Made by a program: the position numbers and the translations under genes. The notes under the pieces are model-generated. The model saw only the letters and a list, made by a program, of their open reading frames with translations. It was not told the origin of the DNA and searched no databases. From Stenocarpella maydis (taxonomy: Eukaryota; Ascomycota; Sordariomycetes; Diaporthales; Diaporthaceae), in contig NQMI01000007.1 in the NCBI GenBank assembly GCA_002270565.1, positions 310,001 through 374,000 of the forward strand: a DNA stretch of 64,000 bases. Direction: 5' to 3'. Of the stretch, positions 45,706 to 55,229 are shown piece by piece. How positions within the stretch are numbered: the stretch's first letter is position 1; each line of letters begins with the position of its first letter.

Positions 45706-46310
45706 TTAACTCACGCTCGCCTTCTTGGGCTTCTTGGTGCCGTACTTGCTGCGGGAGTTTGTCCTGTTGGTGACGCCGCCCAGGTCCAGCGCGCCCCTGA
45801 CCAGCTTGTAACGCACGCCGGGGCAGTCCTGGGCCCGGCCGCCCCTGACGAGGACGACGCTGTGCTGCTGGATGTTGTGGCCCTCGCCGGGGATGTAGGC
45901 GGTGATGGTCTTGCCCGTGGTCAGGCGCACACGTGCCGTCTTGCGCTCGCCCGAGTTGGGCTTCTTGGGCCGCGTGATGCCCACCTTGATGCACACGCCC
46001 TTGCGCTGCGGGTCGTGGCCGGCGGCCAGGGCGGGCGAGACGGCGTGGCGTGGCCGGCGGGGTTTGCGGCAGCCCTGTGGGTAGAGCGGACGTCAGCATA
46101 CTGGAGAAGGGGTGGTGACTGGGAACGCCGTGGGGATTACTGGGGGATACGCACCCTGAGAACCTGGTTCAACGTCGCGTTCTGTGTCGGTGTTGAAGAG
46201 AAGGACCGGATGGGCTTGAGGAAGGCCGGTTTTGCCACGGGCCAAGCTGTATGGATGGCGGCCCGCCTCAACGATGGCATCAAGAGGTGCCTCAGCATTG
46301 ACGTTGCCAT
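45706..46310 (-). CDS. MRPS12: Mitochondrial small-subunit ribosomal protein uS12m
   Basis: Ribosomal protein of the decoding centre, nuclear-encoded and imported. Exons 46310-46155 and 46074-45706 with an 80-bp intron (GTGCGT...CCACAG), 174 residues. Residues 1-~45 are basic and hydroxylated without acids ([27 protein letters not shown]), a typical mitochondrial presequence, followed by [16 protein letters not shown]. The universal S12 blocks are present: [25 protein letters not shown], the [19 protein letters not shown] loop and [14 protein letters not shown]. The conserved lysines in PKKPNS, and the [10 protein letters not shown] loop, are all intact. The C-terminus is basic ([12 protein letters not shown]). 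Confidence 0.95.
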
Positions 46311-46801
46311 GGTGGGCGGGTGGTGAAGCTGTTTATGGTGCGGATGCGCCTGGCATCACAGCCCGAGGCCAAAATCTTGGACCGTTGATGTGGCCCGAGC
46401 GCTCTGGCAGGCTTAGTCACTCCGTCCTCTTCACATGCCGCTGACTGCAGCAGAAATGAATGACCCTTGGCCTCTTCCCCGGACTCCAATTTTCTCCATG
46501 ACGCACCAGGCCACCGACAGCAACCAGGTGGGGCGCAGGGGTTGAGTGCCTAGGTTGGCGGGCATTGGAATGCGGGATGCGACCTGATGGCTATCCTCGG
46601 CTTGAGCCCGTTCGGCCTTTTACGCCATCTCTCTCACAGGTAGCCTACTTGGTCCTTTTTTCCACCTTGTTGCATCCGCCCGCCCGGGTTGCTGAGACAA
46701 TTCTACGAAAACTCTCATACCTGTGATCGCTGGGACCATCTGATATCTAGGATTGATTCCTCTGCCTTGTCTCCCATATTCATCACCTCCCTCCGCTCGT
46801 C
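46311..46801. promoter_or_regulatory. Divergent promoter of mitochondrial uS12 and acyl-CoA dehydrogenase genes
   Basis: About 490 bases between two divergent mitochondrial-protein genes. No gene seen. The arrangement would permit co-expression, but no shared motif could be identified by eye. Confidence 0.5.
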
Positions 46802-48248
46802 ATGTCTTCCATAGCCAGAGCACTGCGCCCAGCTGTCAGGGTAAGTCAGAGGGGAATTGGCGGTCTGTGCACAACTCCCAGAGTATCACGTCCCTTCCAA
46901 AGGCTTGCCAACGTACAGAAGTGAGTATTATTCTTGTATATTGTTCCGGCGGCGAGCTGCTCACCATCGTGACCCCCCATAGTGCTCGCCCTTTGTCCAC
47001 TAGTTTGCGTATGATGTCCGACATCACGGATATCCCACCCACACCGATAACTCATCTGTCCGAGGTCGAAACCGCAATGCAAGAGACCGTCTCCAAGTTT
47101 GCCAACGATGTGATTCTGCCAAAGGTCCGAGAGATGGATGAGGCCGAGAAGATGGACCCTACCATAGTAGAGCAGCTGTTCGAGCAGGGCCTGATGGGCA
47201 TCGAGATCCCGGAAGAGTACGGCGGCGCGGGCATGAACTTCACAGCCGGTATCCTCGCCATTGAGGAGCTTGCACGCGTGGACCCTTCTGTCAGTGTGCT
47301 CGTCGACGTGCACAACACGCTCGTCAACACCGCTATCCTGAAGTGGGGAAGCAAGGACCTCCAGAAGCGCTTCCTGCCCAAGCTTGCCACCAACACGGTC
47401 GGCTCCTTCTGCCTGTCGGAGCCTGTGTCCGGGTCCGATGCTTTCGCACTGGCGACCAAGGCCACCGAGACGCCAAACGGATACAAGATCTCGGGCTCAA
47501 AGATGTGGATCACCAACTCCATGGAGGCGAACTTCTTTATTGTCTTTGCGAACCTGGACCCCAGCAAGGGCTACAAGGGAATTACTGCCTTCATTGTGGA
47601 GCGAGAGATGAAGGGTTTCTCGATCGCCAAGAAGGAGAAGAAGCTTGGCATCAAGGCCAGCAGCACATGCGTTGTCAACTTTGACGACGTCGAGGTTCCC
47701 AAGGAGAACCTGCTAGGAGAGGTGGGCCAGGGCTACAAGTATGCCATCGGTCTCCTGAACGAGGGCCGGATAGGCATCGCGGCTCAAATGACCGGCCTCG
47801 CGCTCGGGGCATGGGAGAACGCTGCTCGGTACGTCTGGAACGACCGCAAGCAGTTTGGCCAACTGGTTGGCGAGTTCCAAGGTATGCAGCACCAGATCGC
47901 ACAGTCGTACACCGAAATCGCAGCCGCACGGGCGTTGGTGTACAATGCCTCCCGGAAGAAGGAGGCTGGCGAGGACTTTGTCAGGGACGCCGCTATGGCG
48001 AAGCTGTACGCATCGCAAGTGGCCGGTAGGGTCAGCGGCCTCGCAATTGAGTGGATGGGAGGTATGGGCTTCGTAAGAGAGGGCCTCGCCGAGAAGTACT
48101 GGAGGGACAGCAAGATCGGTGCTATCTACGAGGGAACAAGTAACATCCAGTAAGTCTCCAATCGTCATAGCCTGAAAAGCGGCAAGAGCTGACACGGTCC
48201 AGGTTGAACACCATCGCAAAGCTCTTGCAAAAGGATTATACGTCCTGA
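46802..48248 (+). CDS. Mitochondrial acyl-CoA dehydrogenase (short/branched-chain type)
   Basis: FAD enzyme that introduces the alpha-beta double bond in acyl-CoA, in branched amino-acid or short-chain fatty-acid breakdown. Exons 46802-46920, 46983-48149 and 48203-48248, 443 residues. The N-terminus is a presequence (SSIARALRPAVR...RPLSTSLRM). Domains in order: the helical N-domain (FANDVILPKVREMDEAEKMD, GLMGIEIPEEYGGAGMNF), the beta domain with SFCLSEPVSGSDAFAL and KMWITNSMEANFFIV, then the C-domain with LLNEGRIGIAAQMTGLA, FQGMQHQIAQSY, EWMGGMGFVREG and IYEGTSNIQ. The YEG Glu is the usual catalytic base position. A possible donor (GTAAGT) at ~46841 lies in the presequence but is not needed, since the frame stays open to the donor at 46921. 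It resembles ACADSB/SCAD; substrate length is not resolved. Confidence 0.93.
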
Positions 48249-48371
48249 GGGCGTAATATGATGCATCAGCTTGAGGAATAACGGCGCATTTTGGCAGAGA
48301 GCCATGTAGAATTTAGATGACGAGCAACTGGCAGCAGCATTGTACCACCCTTGAAATATTGTCTAGCCGAT

Positions 48372-49283
48372 TTACCTGCCAGCACCAAGCGGCTGCCACA
48401 CTCCAGCCTTGTAATCATGCTCGAGCTGCTTCGCGACTTCTGGGGGCCCCTCGCCAAAGTGATCTATCTTCTCTAACCACTCAAGCTCCTCCTCCGTACT
48501 CTCGCGGCCCCTGACCGAATTCGTATAGGGGTACCTTCCAAATCTGTCAATGATGGGTTTGTGGATATCCATCAACATCAGCCACCACCAGGACCAAGTC
48601 TCCAGCGTCACATCCTCCCCCTGCGGCGGTCCGGCGCGGATGACACGCGGGAACCCGTACAGATCCGAGAGCACCTCATCCCGGCTCGCCGTCCACGGGT
48701 CCGTCGCCCCCGTCTCGGCTTCCACAGCCCTGCGGGTCGCATCCGTGAATCCCAGGGCAATCCCCTGGTTCTCCAGCGACTCGGAATGCACGAACGGGGC
48801 ACCCAGCCAGAACCGCACGCACGTCCAGTATCCAAGCGACGCGCCGAGCCCCTCGCACCAGCGGCGCATCGGGTCCGGCCTCTGGTCCTCCGGCAGCGCC
48901 AGCCACGCCCTCGCGAACCGCTGGCTCAACACGTCGAAGTAGCGCGACCGCCACCGCGCGTCGACGCCGCGGCAGAGGGCGCGCGGCGCCTGGTCCAGGA
49001 GGAGCTGCAGGCCGAGGCACTGGCCGGGGAAGTCGGCGCTGGTGGGGTCCGGGAGGAGGTTCGCCATCAGGGCCTCGGGCTTCAGGGCGTCGAGGCCGGC
49101 CTCGCTGAGGGCGACCAGGGCTGGCCAGGCCTTGGGTTTGACCTTTGGGGCGAAGTTTCCCTCGAGGAATGTCTCGCGAGCGACCTGGCTGAAGTCGAGG
49201 GGGCCTGTCTTTGGGAAGGGGATGCGCGCGTCGACGATGAGGGTGAGTAGGGAGGGGGTTATGATCTGCTTGAGGTCGTCCAT
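48372..49283 (-). CDS. DUF924 family protein
   Basis: Intronless, 303 residues. Helical protein with the DUF924 (YPO3704-like) signature: LGLQLLLDQAPRALCRG, then a block with RAWLALPEDQRPDP, and FWLGAPFVHSESLENQGIALGF, which corresponds to the family MHSE-type segment. Members are TPR-like helical proteins of unknown function found in bacteria and fungi. In most members the first block reads DQFPRN; here Phe is replaced by Ala and Asn by Ala. The C-terminal ~80 residues, including a Trp-rich ETWSWWWLMLMDIHKP and a GRYPYTN segment, go beyond the core. The 3' end is only 123 bp from the convergent acyl-CoA dehydrogenase gene. Confidence 0.72.
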   Translation of the reverse strand: MDDLKQIITPSLLTLIVDARIPFPKTGPLDFSQVARETFLEGNFAPKVKPKAWPALVALSEAGLDALKPEALMANLLPDPTSADFPGQCLGLQLLLDQAPRALCRGVDARWRSRYFDVLSQRFARAWLALPEDQRPDPMRRWCEGLGASLGYWTCVRFWLGAPFVHSESLENQGIALGFTDATRRAVEAETGATDPWTASRDEVLSDLYGFPRVIRAGPPQGEDVTLETWSWWWLMLMDIHKPIIDRFGRYPYTNSVRGRESTEEELEWLEKIDHFGEGPPEVAKQLEHDYKAGVWQPLGAGR

Positions 49284-50068
49284 TTCTTTAAAGCGTACAG
49301 GGTTGGAAAGTAACTCAAATTGTGTTGGTTATTCGAGTATGTTTGGAAGGGGGCTATCCACAACCTCACTGACGTGTCCTGTAAGTTGGTGCTGTTCCAA
49401 GTGACTGGAATCCATTGACTCTCAGGCTGGTTTGCCCATACATTGCCGAGCATATTCTTTGCGCCGTGTATGTTGCTGACGAGAACCCCCTCACTATTGG
49501 TGCAGCGCTATTCCATTGCTGACATGCTGAGGTGCTGAGGTGAAATAGGGTTTGAATCCAACACTTGGTGCACCCGTGTTGCGGTCCATGAGTGAGGACA
49601 GGGTTGGGCCAGAGAATCTCCACGCTGCCCATCCGGGTTCGATATATACTAACCCAGATGATGTCCTAACTGCGAAAGATACTCGTGAGTGTTCTAATGT
49701 CTTTAAACTAAGTCGGAATGCCCGAGCATACATTATCCACCGGGACGGAGGAATATTCTCGGTCTCTGTAAAGCCCGCCAAGCCGAGGTGCCGCGAGATC
49801 CTCCGGTATCTCTGGCAATGACTTCATTGAGATGAACCAACATGTACGGTGCTAGCTAGAGCTACGGCCTGAGAGCCACCTCAAATGTCGCAATTCAGCA
49901 GTATTTAAGTGAAGGGCAATTCTTATTCCCAGGGGATTTGCCATGTTCTGTGCCAAACAATATCAGACTTCAAACGGCCAGTCGCCCTGTAGTAATTCAC
50001 AGCAGCGTGCCTTTCTCTTCAGTCCTCATCGAACTTCTCTACGCTCGCATGAACCTACAGTTACCAAA
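49284..50068. other. Spacer between DUF924 and DUF1772 genes
   Basis: About 785 bases. Overlapping frames of 60-95 codons on both strands have no recognisable motif. No gene is supportable. Confidence 0.5.
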
Positions 50069-50731
50069 ATGCCTACAATCAACCACGCCTTACTGGTTAC
50101 AAGCATCTCAATCTCTCTTCTCTCAGCGGGCGGTATTGCGACCCTCTCCATATTCGATGTCCCCATCCTGAGGGCTCAGCCGGCGTCACGCTCACTGCCC
50201 TCGGTGCGTTGGCTGTTCAGCCGCGGGTCACACGTCTTCCCAACAGCGGCAATCATATCCGCCGCAGGCTTCACTGCCCTCGCATACCGGTCGCTGCCAG
50301 CCTCGTTGGGCTCGCGCACGGTATTGCAATTACTGAGTGATGCGAGAGTACGAGGATACCTCGCCGCGGCCGGTCTCAACATCGCGATTGCACCGTGGAC
50401 ATCCATGGTGATGATACCGAATAACTTTGATCTCATCAGGATGAACAACCGGCTAGGGGGTCACCGCAGTGCCGCAAGCGCCCGGGCGGCTGCAAAGGAG
50501 AAAGGCAACCTCCGACAGAGGAGCGCTCAAGACTCTGTAGATGGGATAGGAGAGGGCGTTTCACAGTGGACGGATGTCAGCGACCCGCAGGAGCAGACGC
50601 TCTCTGGGTCTTCTGATTCTGAAGATGCGCAGGTCAGAGCGATGCTGACCAAGTTTGGCTCCCAGAACTATGTGAGGGCGATACTGACGCTGGCTGGCGG
50701 TGTTGTTGGGCTTTTGACGGCGCTGGGGTGA
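50069..50731 (+). CDS. DUF1772 (anthrone oxygenase-like) membrane protein
   Basis: Intronless, 220 residues, start chosen at MPTINHALLV because it opens the first membrane helix; the frame extends upstream but without a better ATG. Four hydrophobic segments: residues ~6-25, ~55-78, ~95-115 and ~200-218. The DUF1772 core is seen in GGIATLSIFDVPIL and IAPWTSMVMIPNNFDLIRMNNR, the conserved stretch of this family. Between helices 3 and 4 lies a hydrophilic, charged loop (~130-190). Some members oxidise anthrones in polyketide pathways, but no polyketide synthase lies in this window, so a pathway role is not supported here. Confidence 0.75.
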   Translation: MPTINHALLVTSISISLLSAGGIATLSIFDVPILRAQPASRSLPSVRWLFSRGSHVFPTAAIISAAGFTALAYRSLPASLGSRTVLQLLSDARVRGYLAAAGLNIAIAPWTSMVMIPNNFDLIRMNNRLGGHRSAASARAAAKEKGNLRQRSAQDSVDGIGEGVSQWTDVSDPQEQTLSGSSDSEDAQVRAMLTKFGSQNYVRAILTLAGGVVGLLTALG

Positions 50732-51403
50732 GGATTCTACACAGTTGACGGCAGGATGGCTTAATAATCTAAATAAGTATCTTGCATCTAATTTACAGGC
50801 TTCTCACATAAATGTAGACGCTTTATGCCCAGGTTCATATCATAGGTATTATCACGGTACCCACTCCTACGGCCCGCTATATAAACGCCCACGCCTCGCT
50901 AGTGCTACAGGCCATAGATGATTAGCTCTTCTCTCTTCGCGCAACAACTAGTTATCTCCTCGTACCCCTAGCCAAGCTGTGACAGGTATTCCGAAGCAGT
51001 TCAAACAGGCAATAATTGGAGCAAGAGAGATCCTAATTGACAGAAAGGCCACTCATGCACCTGTGGTACAAGTTTATGACCAAAGTTCCTCGTGTTTCCA
51101 ATCTAGTAGCCGACGGATTTCAGTTACACTTCCTCACAGGACTGTGTGGGTCATGCACAACTTACAATAATTGCTTCAATGTTTCTTGTTTCATTTTAGT
51201 CACTGCATGAGAACATCATGCTTGCCATCCTCTAGCTAAGTGGGTTCCCATTCCGGGTGAAGTATCCTGAGGCCCAGAAAGCCGGATGTGATATTGATCC
51301 AAGATAGAAGTGCTTGTAGTTCTTTTGAGCACGTTGAATTTTGGTTCCATTACTACTTTCGTTCCCAGGGACCAAGTATAGCGCGGGAATCTCATTGATA
51401 GCT
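50732..51403. other. Spacer between DUF1772 and LPMO-like genes
   Basis: About 670 bases of convergent 3' flanks. Only very short frames; nothing recognised. Confidence 0.5.
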
Positions 51404-52133
51404 CTAATGCCCAAACAAAATAAAATCCGAACACCCGACGTAAGTCTGGTTATCAATTGTAGACCAGAACCATTGTAGAGCACAATCCCCGGCCACGCGG
51501 CAGTCCGTATCCGGTAGATTTGTGGGCATCGTGACAACGAAGTCTGTGTTGTTCGGTGGAAGTGTGGGTAAGTCCCTGTTCCCATCTGCTGCGTGTTAAT
51601 CATCTGCTACCGGCCCCAAAGACATACACTTTCAAACATTCCAGCAGCGCAAAGATCGGTGAATTGTAACCAAAGTAATACCCATACGTACAGTCTTCGA
51701 AAAATATGAGCGGTGGTCCGATCGCAGTATTGGTGGCCGTCTTGACTATCGACACGTTTGCCGGACCACCGTGCAGGATATTGAGCTCGAGTTTCATTGG
51801 GACGATCTGGCCAGGTCGGAACACGGAGAGGTTATCCAAGTTGTCATCGAATTGGTGCCCACGGCAAAGGGTGAGAGGGCCTGGTTCAAATATGTCAGCA
51901 ACAACTCCACGACAAAATCTCCTCGTGTTGCATTATCACTAACACCCAGCGGTGATGTTCGGTGCAACGGTTTCGAGCGAGGCAGTCACGTCGCCCCTGG
52001 CGATATCGAAAGCAGCTTGCCCACAAAGGCGAGTCATCGACGGCCCTAGCTTTCGAGAGGGCGGGTTGATTATTAGGCCATGCGCGGCGACGTTCGCGGC
52101 AAAGACAGCAATGCCGATAGCGAAGACTATCAT
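51404..52133 (-). CDS. Small secreted LPMO-like (chitin-binding type-4-like) protein
   Basis: Exons 52133-51944, 51880-51688 and 51575-51404; introns 63 and 112 bp; 184 residues. A 17-residue signal peptide ends exactly before His18 (VAA/HGLIINPPSRKLG). After cleavage His would be residue 1, the first copper ligand of lytic polysaccharide monooxygenases. The mature domain is a beta-rich single unit with paired cysteines (RLCGQ, AGC...LCRG, EDCT, DC...DC, VGCSD). It shows the FRPGQIVPMKLELNI and HGGPANVSIVKTATN strands, where the second His of an LPMO histidine brace could lie, and ALQWFWSTIDNQTYVGCSDFI at the end with a W-x-W-like core. It resembles a poorly characterised fungal group annotated as chitin-binding type 4. 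Activity is inferred, not shown. The intron 2 donor was chosen at GTATGG (51687) because GTACGT three bases earlier breaks the frame. Confidence 0.75.
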
Positions 52134-54472
52134 CTTGACAGAGTTGGTAGCAACACCTAGGAGTAACGAGAGAACATGCACAAAGAGTGAATACAATCAC
52201 ATTGACGAAAGAAAGCGAGCGTCCAGCGCCGGACGGTACTGAATAAGCCTGTCTGCTGATAGGGAACCTAATGAGTGAGTGTTGGTGCAAGATACGGACC
52301 AGAAAGCAGGTCGGAACAAGCCATATAGAACGGGGGATCATAGTCACAGTTTATTACATGTAACGCACTCTGCGCGGTTAGCTGACTTCGTGCTGAGATC
52401 CCTGTAGGTTCTGTTTTGTGAGACGAACCACCCTCGCATCGGAGTCATTGTCAACCATGGTAGATCCGCGCGGGATGCGAATTCTGCTCTATTGCTGAGT
52501 AGCATGCGCCGGTAAACCGGAGTCCGGGCCCTTTTCATAGAGGTAATTTGCATACGCCAAGTCAACAGGAGCGTTGTCTGAAACCTAAGAGAGCCTCACA
52601 GGACATTGCGGGCTTCATGGTTAAGCTTTCTCCTGACAACGCCAGGTGCTTCAGATGAAAGTCTAATTTGGTTCCCGGCCGAATCAGGTCCACAATCAAG
52701 CCAAACTTGCATTTTCTCAGCCGAAGTTCCACCAAATTCTGACTGAATAAAACTCGAAAACAATATGGCATTGGGTTACAGTCTTTGATGTCTTTAACTA
52801 CGGGGGAAAGATGCAGGCTGTTTCTGTCCGAGCCCTGCTGATTTGGTACAGGCAAGGCACTAATTATTCGCTTCGTATGATACCTGGGAGTTGAATCTTG
52901 GTCTAGTTCTGTTTCGGGACGTTTGATAGTAAGTAGCCAAGGTCACTTGGTATATCAAGGGACGTACTCGAGGAAGCGGTAGCAAAATACAGAGGAACAT
53001 AGCTACTCGAGGTGCTTGCCCATGTGGCCCTGGTATTGGTCTGGCGTCTGGGGTTCGTATGCAAAGCATATTTGACACCTCCCTCCGCATTGGCGGGAAT
53101 CGGATTTACCATGGAGAAGCACGAAGGAGAAGCTTGCTAAAAGAATCCTCGATGAGACGCTGCAGCAGAACGTGGTCCTTCAGGGCGTTTGACGGTGAGC
53201 ATCCGGTCACACTACACAACAGGCAATTTCATGACTTCCAGTGCTTCTGAACCATGTGAAAAACCCAGTTTCCATGGCAAAGGAATTCTGAGGATCTGTG
53301 CAGGCTGTCAGGAAGTAGACATATGCCCGTAGGTTCTTCTTTGTATGTTCACTGGATGTTATCCGTAACTGGAGGTCAAATGGAACCACATGTGAGACAA
53401 CTAACGCAAATTAATTTTCACCAACTACTTCGCAGCAGAGAGGTCAAGGGACTGGACCGTCGGGGTTGTTCTCCAAAATTGATTCCAGCGAATTATTGAG
53501 TCGGTCTCAGCGCCAGCTGATGGCCAGGAGCAGCCTTTCCGCGATTGTGGGATCAACGTTTAGGAAGTTTTGCCTGACAAGCTGTGCATCCCGCCCTGAT
53601 CTACTAGCTGGCTCCTTGTTTCTGTTCATTTTGGTCCACTGCTTTCCGGTCAGGACCGAGATTCATTTGCCGCAGGTCCTAACTCACTGACCGGGTGAGT
53701 CCCTTGCGTACATACCTAGGTACCTCGGTATGTACGCAATTGCACCCTACTTATGAAAATCTGCGTATGCACAACCTGTTATTTCTCTAATAATATGCTT
53801 ATTTTTTATTTCAAGATTTATGAAGACAAGTATATTATGTGTGATGGTTTTTTCTTTGTGATCTGTAGTTGCTAACCAAGACTGGATCAGTTTGTAATTG
53901 ATATCGCAGACCAGACAAAGTGATTTTATACAGTTCCGCTGCTGGAATCCTTTGATTCCTTTTAAGAGTCGACAGGGAAAAGTATTAGTGACTTTCCATT
54001 TTGGTTTGGAAAGGAAACCAGAAGAAAAAGACGTTTGCGAGTAACAACAATTTGCTCGAGACCTTTTTTTAAGGTTCCACACAATACCACAGCATGACAT
54101 CCCCAGTATTATAAATTTTATCACCTAATCATGGAAGAGGCTGGTATGGTATCCTGAGGAGTAAGGGAAGACGTGAGGGATCCGTACATAAGAAGAGGGA
54201 GATTCCGAGGAGAAGAGAAGAGAGGGAAAGAGGCCAAGCTTAGTTGCATCCTTACTATCGAATAACTACTGTTCACTCGCTACTTCTTCCCTGCTTAGCC
54301 GCTGCGTGTCTAGTTAAACTCATCGATTCTGATTGTATTCTATACCCTTAGACCTTTCATAATGACAACGACCGATTCTGTAAATAGTTCCATGCGTTGA
54401 GGGATGAGCCGTCTCTGGACTGTCGACCACTACCTATGTGCTGTGCCATGATGATTCTATGCTTGGTCAAAT
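52134..54472. other. Gene-poor 2.3-kb spacer
   Basis: No frame above about 125 codons and none with motifs. The part from 53750 to 54350 is AT-rich. No inverted or direct repeats of note were seen by eye. Confidence 0.45.
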
Positions 54473-55229
54473 TCACCTTCCACTAAAGAAATAATCGTAT
54501 GTAAAGTCAAAGTTATCCACTAATGTCGTACCGATAACATTCAGCCCGTCGAATTGGGTGGTGAATCTCAGGGCATGGGCATAAGTGAAGTCTGAACGGA
54601 AGGTGGCCTTTTTCATCACCATGGTCGTAGACAAGGGCGTTGCCTCGAACCTGAACACCTGGGTTTCCGCGTCCTCGCCGTACTGCTCGCTGGTCACCGT
54701 GACATTGCAATTCGCGGGCAGGGCGGCGACGTTCAGGCAGCCGAACCAGAATGAAAAAGGCTTGAAAAATTGGTCGTGCCAATGATACATTTCGATCCTG
54801 GCCGGGGCATTCGGGTTCTGCAGATTCTTGAGGGTGCCGTAAAAGACAGTGTTTGGCGAGCTCTGGGAGGTTATTCCAACGACGGATGACAATACATTTG
54901 CTCTTGCCACAGCTTTGGCCAAAGTCAGTGCCAGTTAAGGGTAACTATGTGTTGGGATATAGGGCATTTTGTTCATATGGACTATCAAACTTACCAAGCC
55001 CATTATAATCAAGACCCCATTCCACATTCCCGTAACGACCCAAGTCTTGAGAGTTGATGAGAGTGCCAGTGGGCGCGTCGTCGTAGTAGTGTGTCTGTGG
55101 GTGCGTGGCAAAAATTCCTCCGTGCCAGCGGATAAATTCAGTTAGGTTCTTGTAATCCGCAGCGACGACAGAGATATGAAACAGAAGCAAGACGAGCCTC
55201 ATCATTAGCGCATGTGCAAGAGCTGCCAT
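54473..55229 (-). CDS. Secreted protein of unknown function
   Basis: Exons 55229-54995 and 54912-54473, 82-bp intron (GTAAGT...CAAAG), 224 residues. Signal peptide to about residue 25 (LVLLLFHISVVAADY). The mature part has N-glycosylation sites (YKNLTEF, NCNVTVT) and only two cysteines, in WFGCLNVAALPANCNVTV, probably a disulphide. Beta-strand-like alternation follows in FRFEATPLSTTMVMKKATF and FDFTYDYFF. The pattern (secreted, two cysteines flanking a strand, aromatic-rich end) is frequent among fungal proteins of unknown function. I do not recognise a named family. Confidence 0.72.

Noticed and set aside
46838..46982. Alternative donor GTAAGT in the acyl-CoA dehydrogenase presequence
   Set aside because: The frame is open to the later donor at 46921 and the join there is clean; using the earlier one puts the downstream codons out of frame.
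49545..49565. B-box-like GGGTTTGAATCC
   Set aside because: The T-stem does not pair and no A box lies upstream at the right distance.
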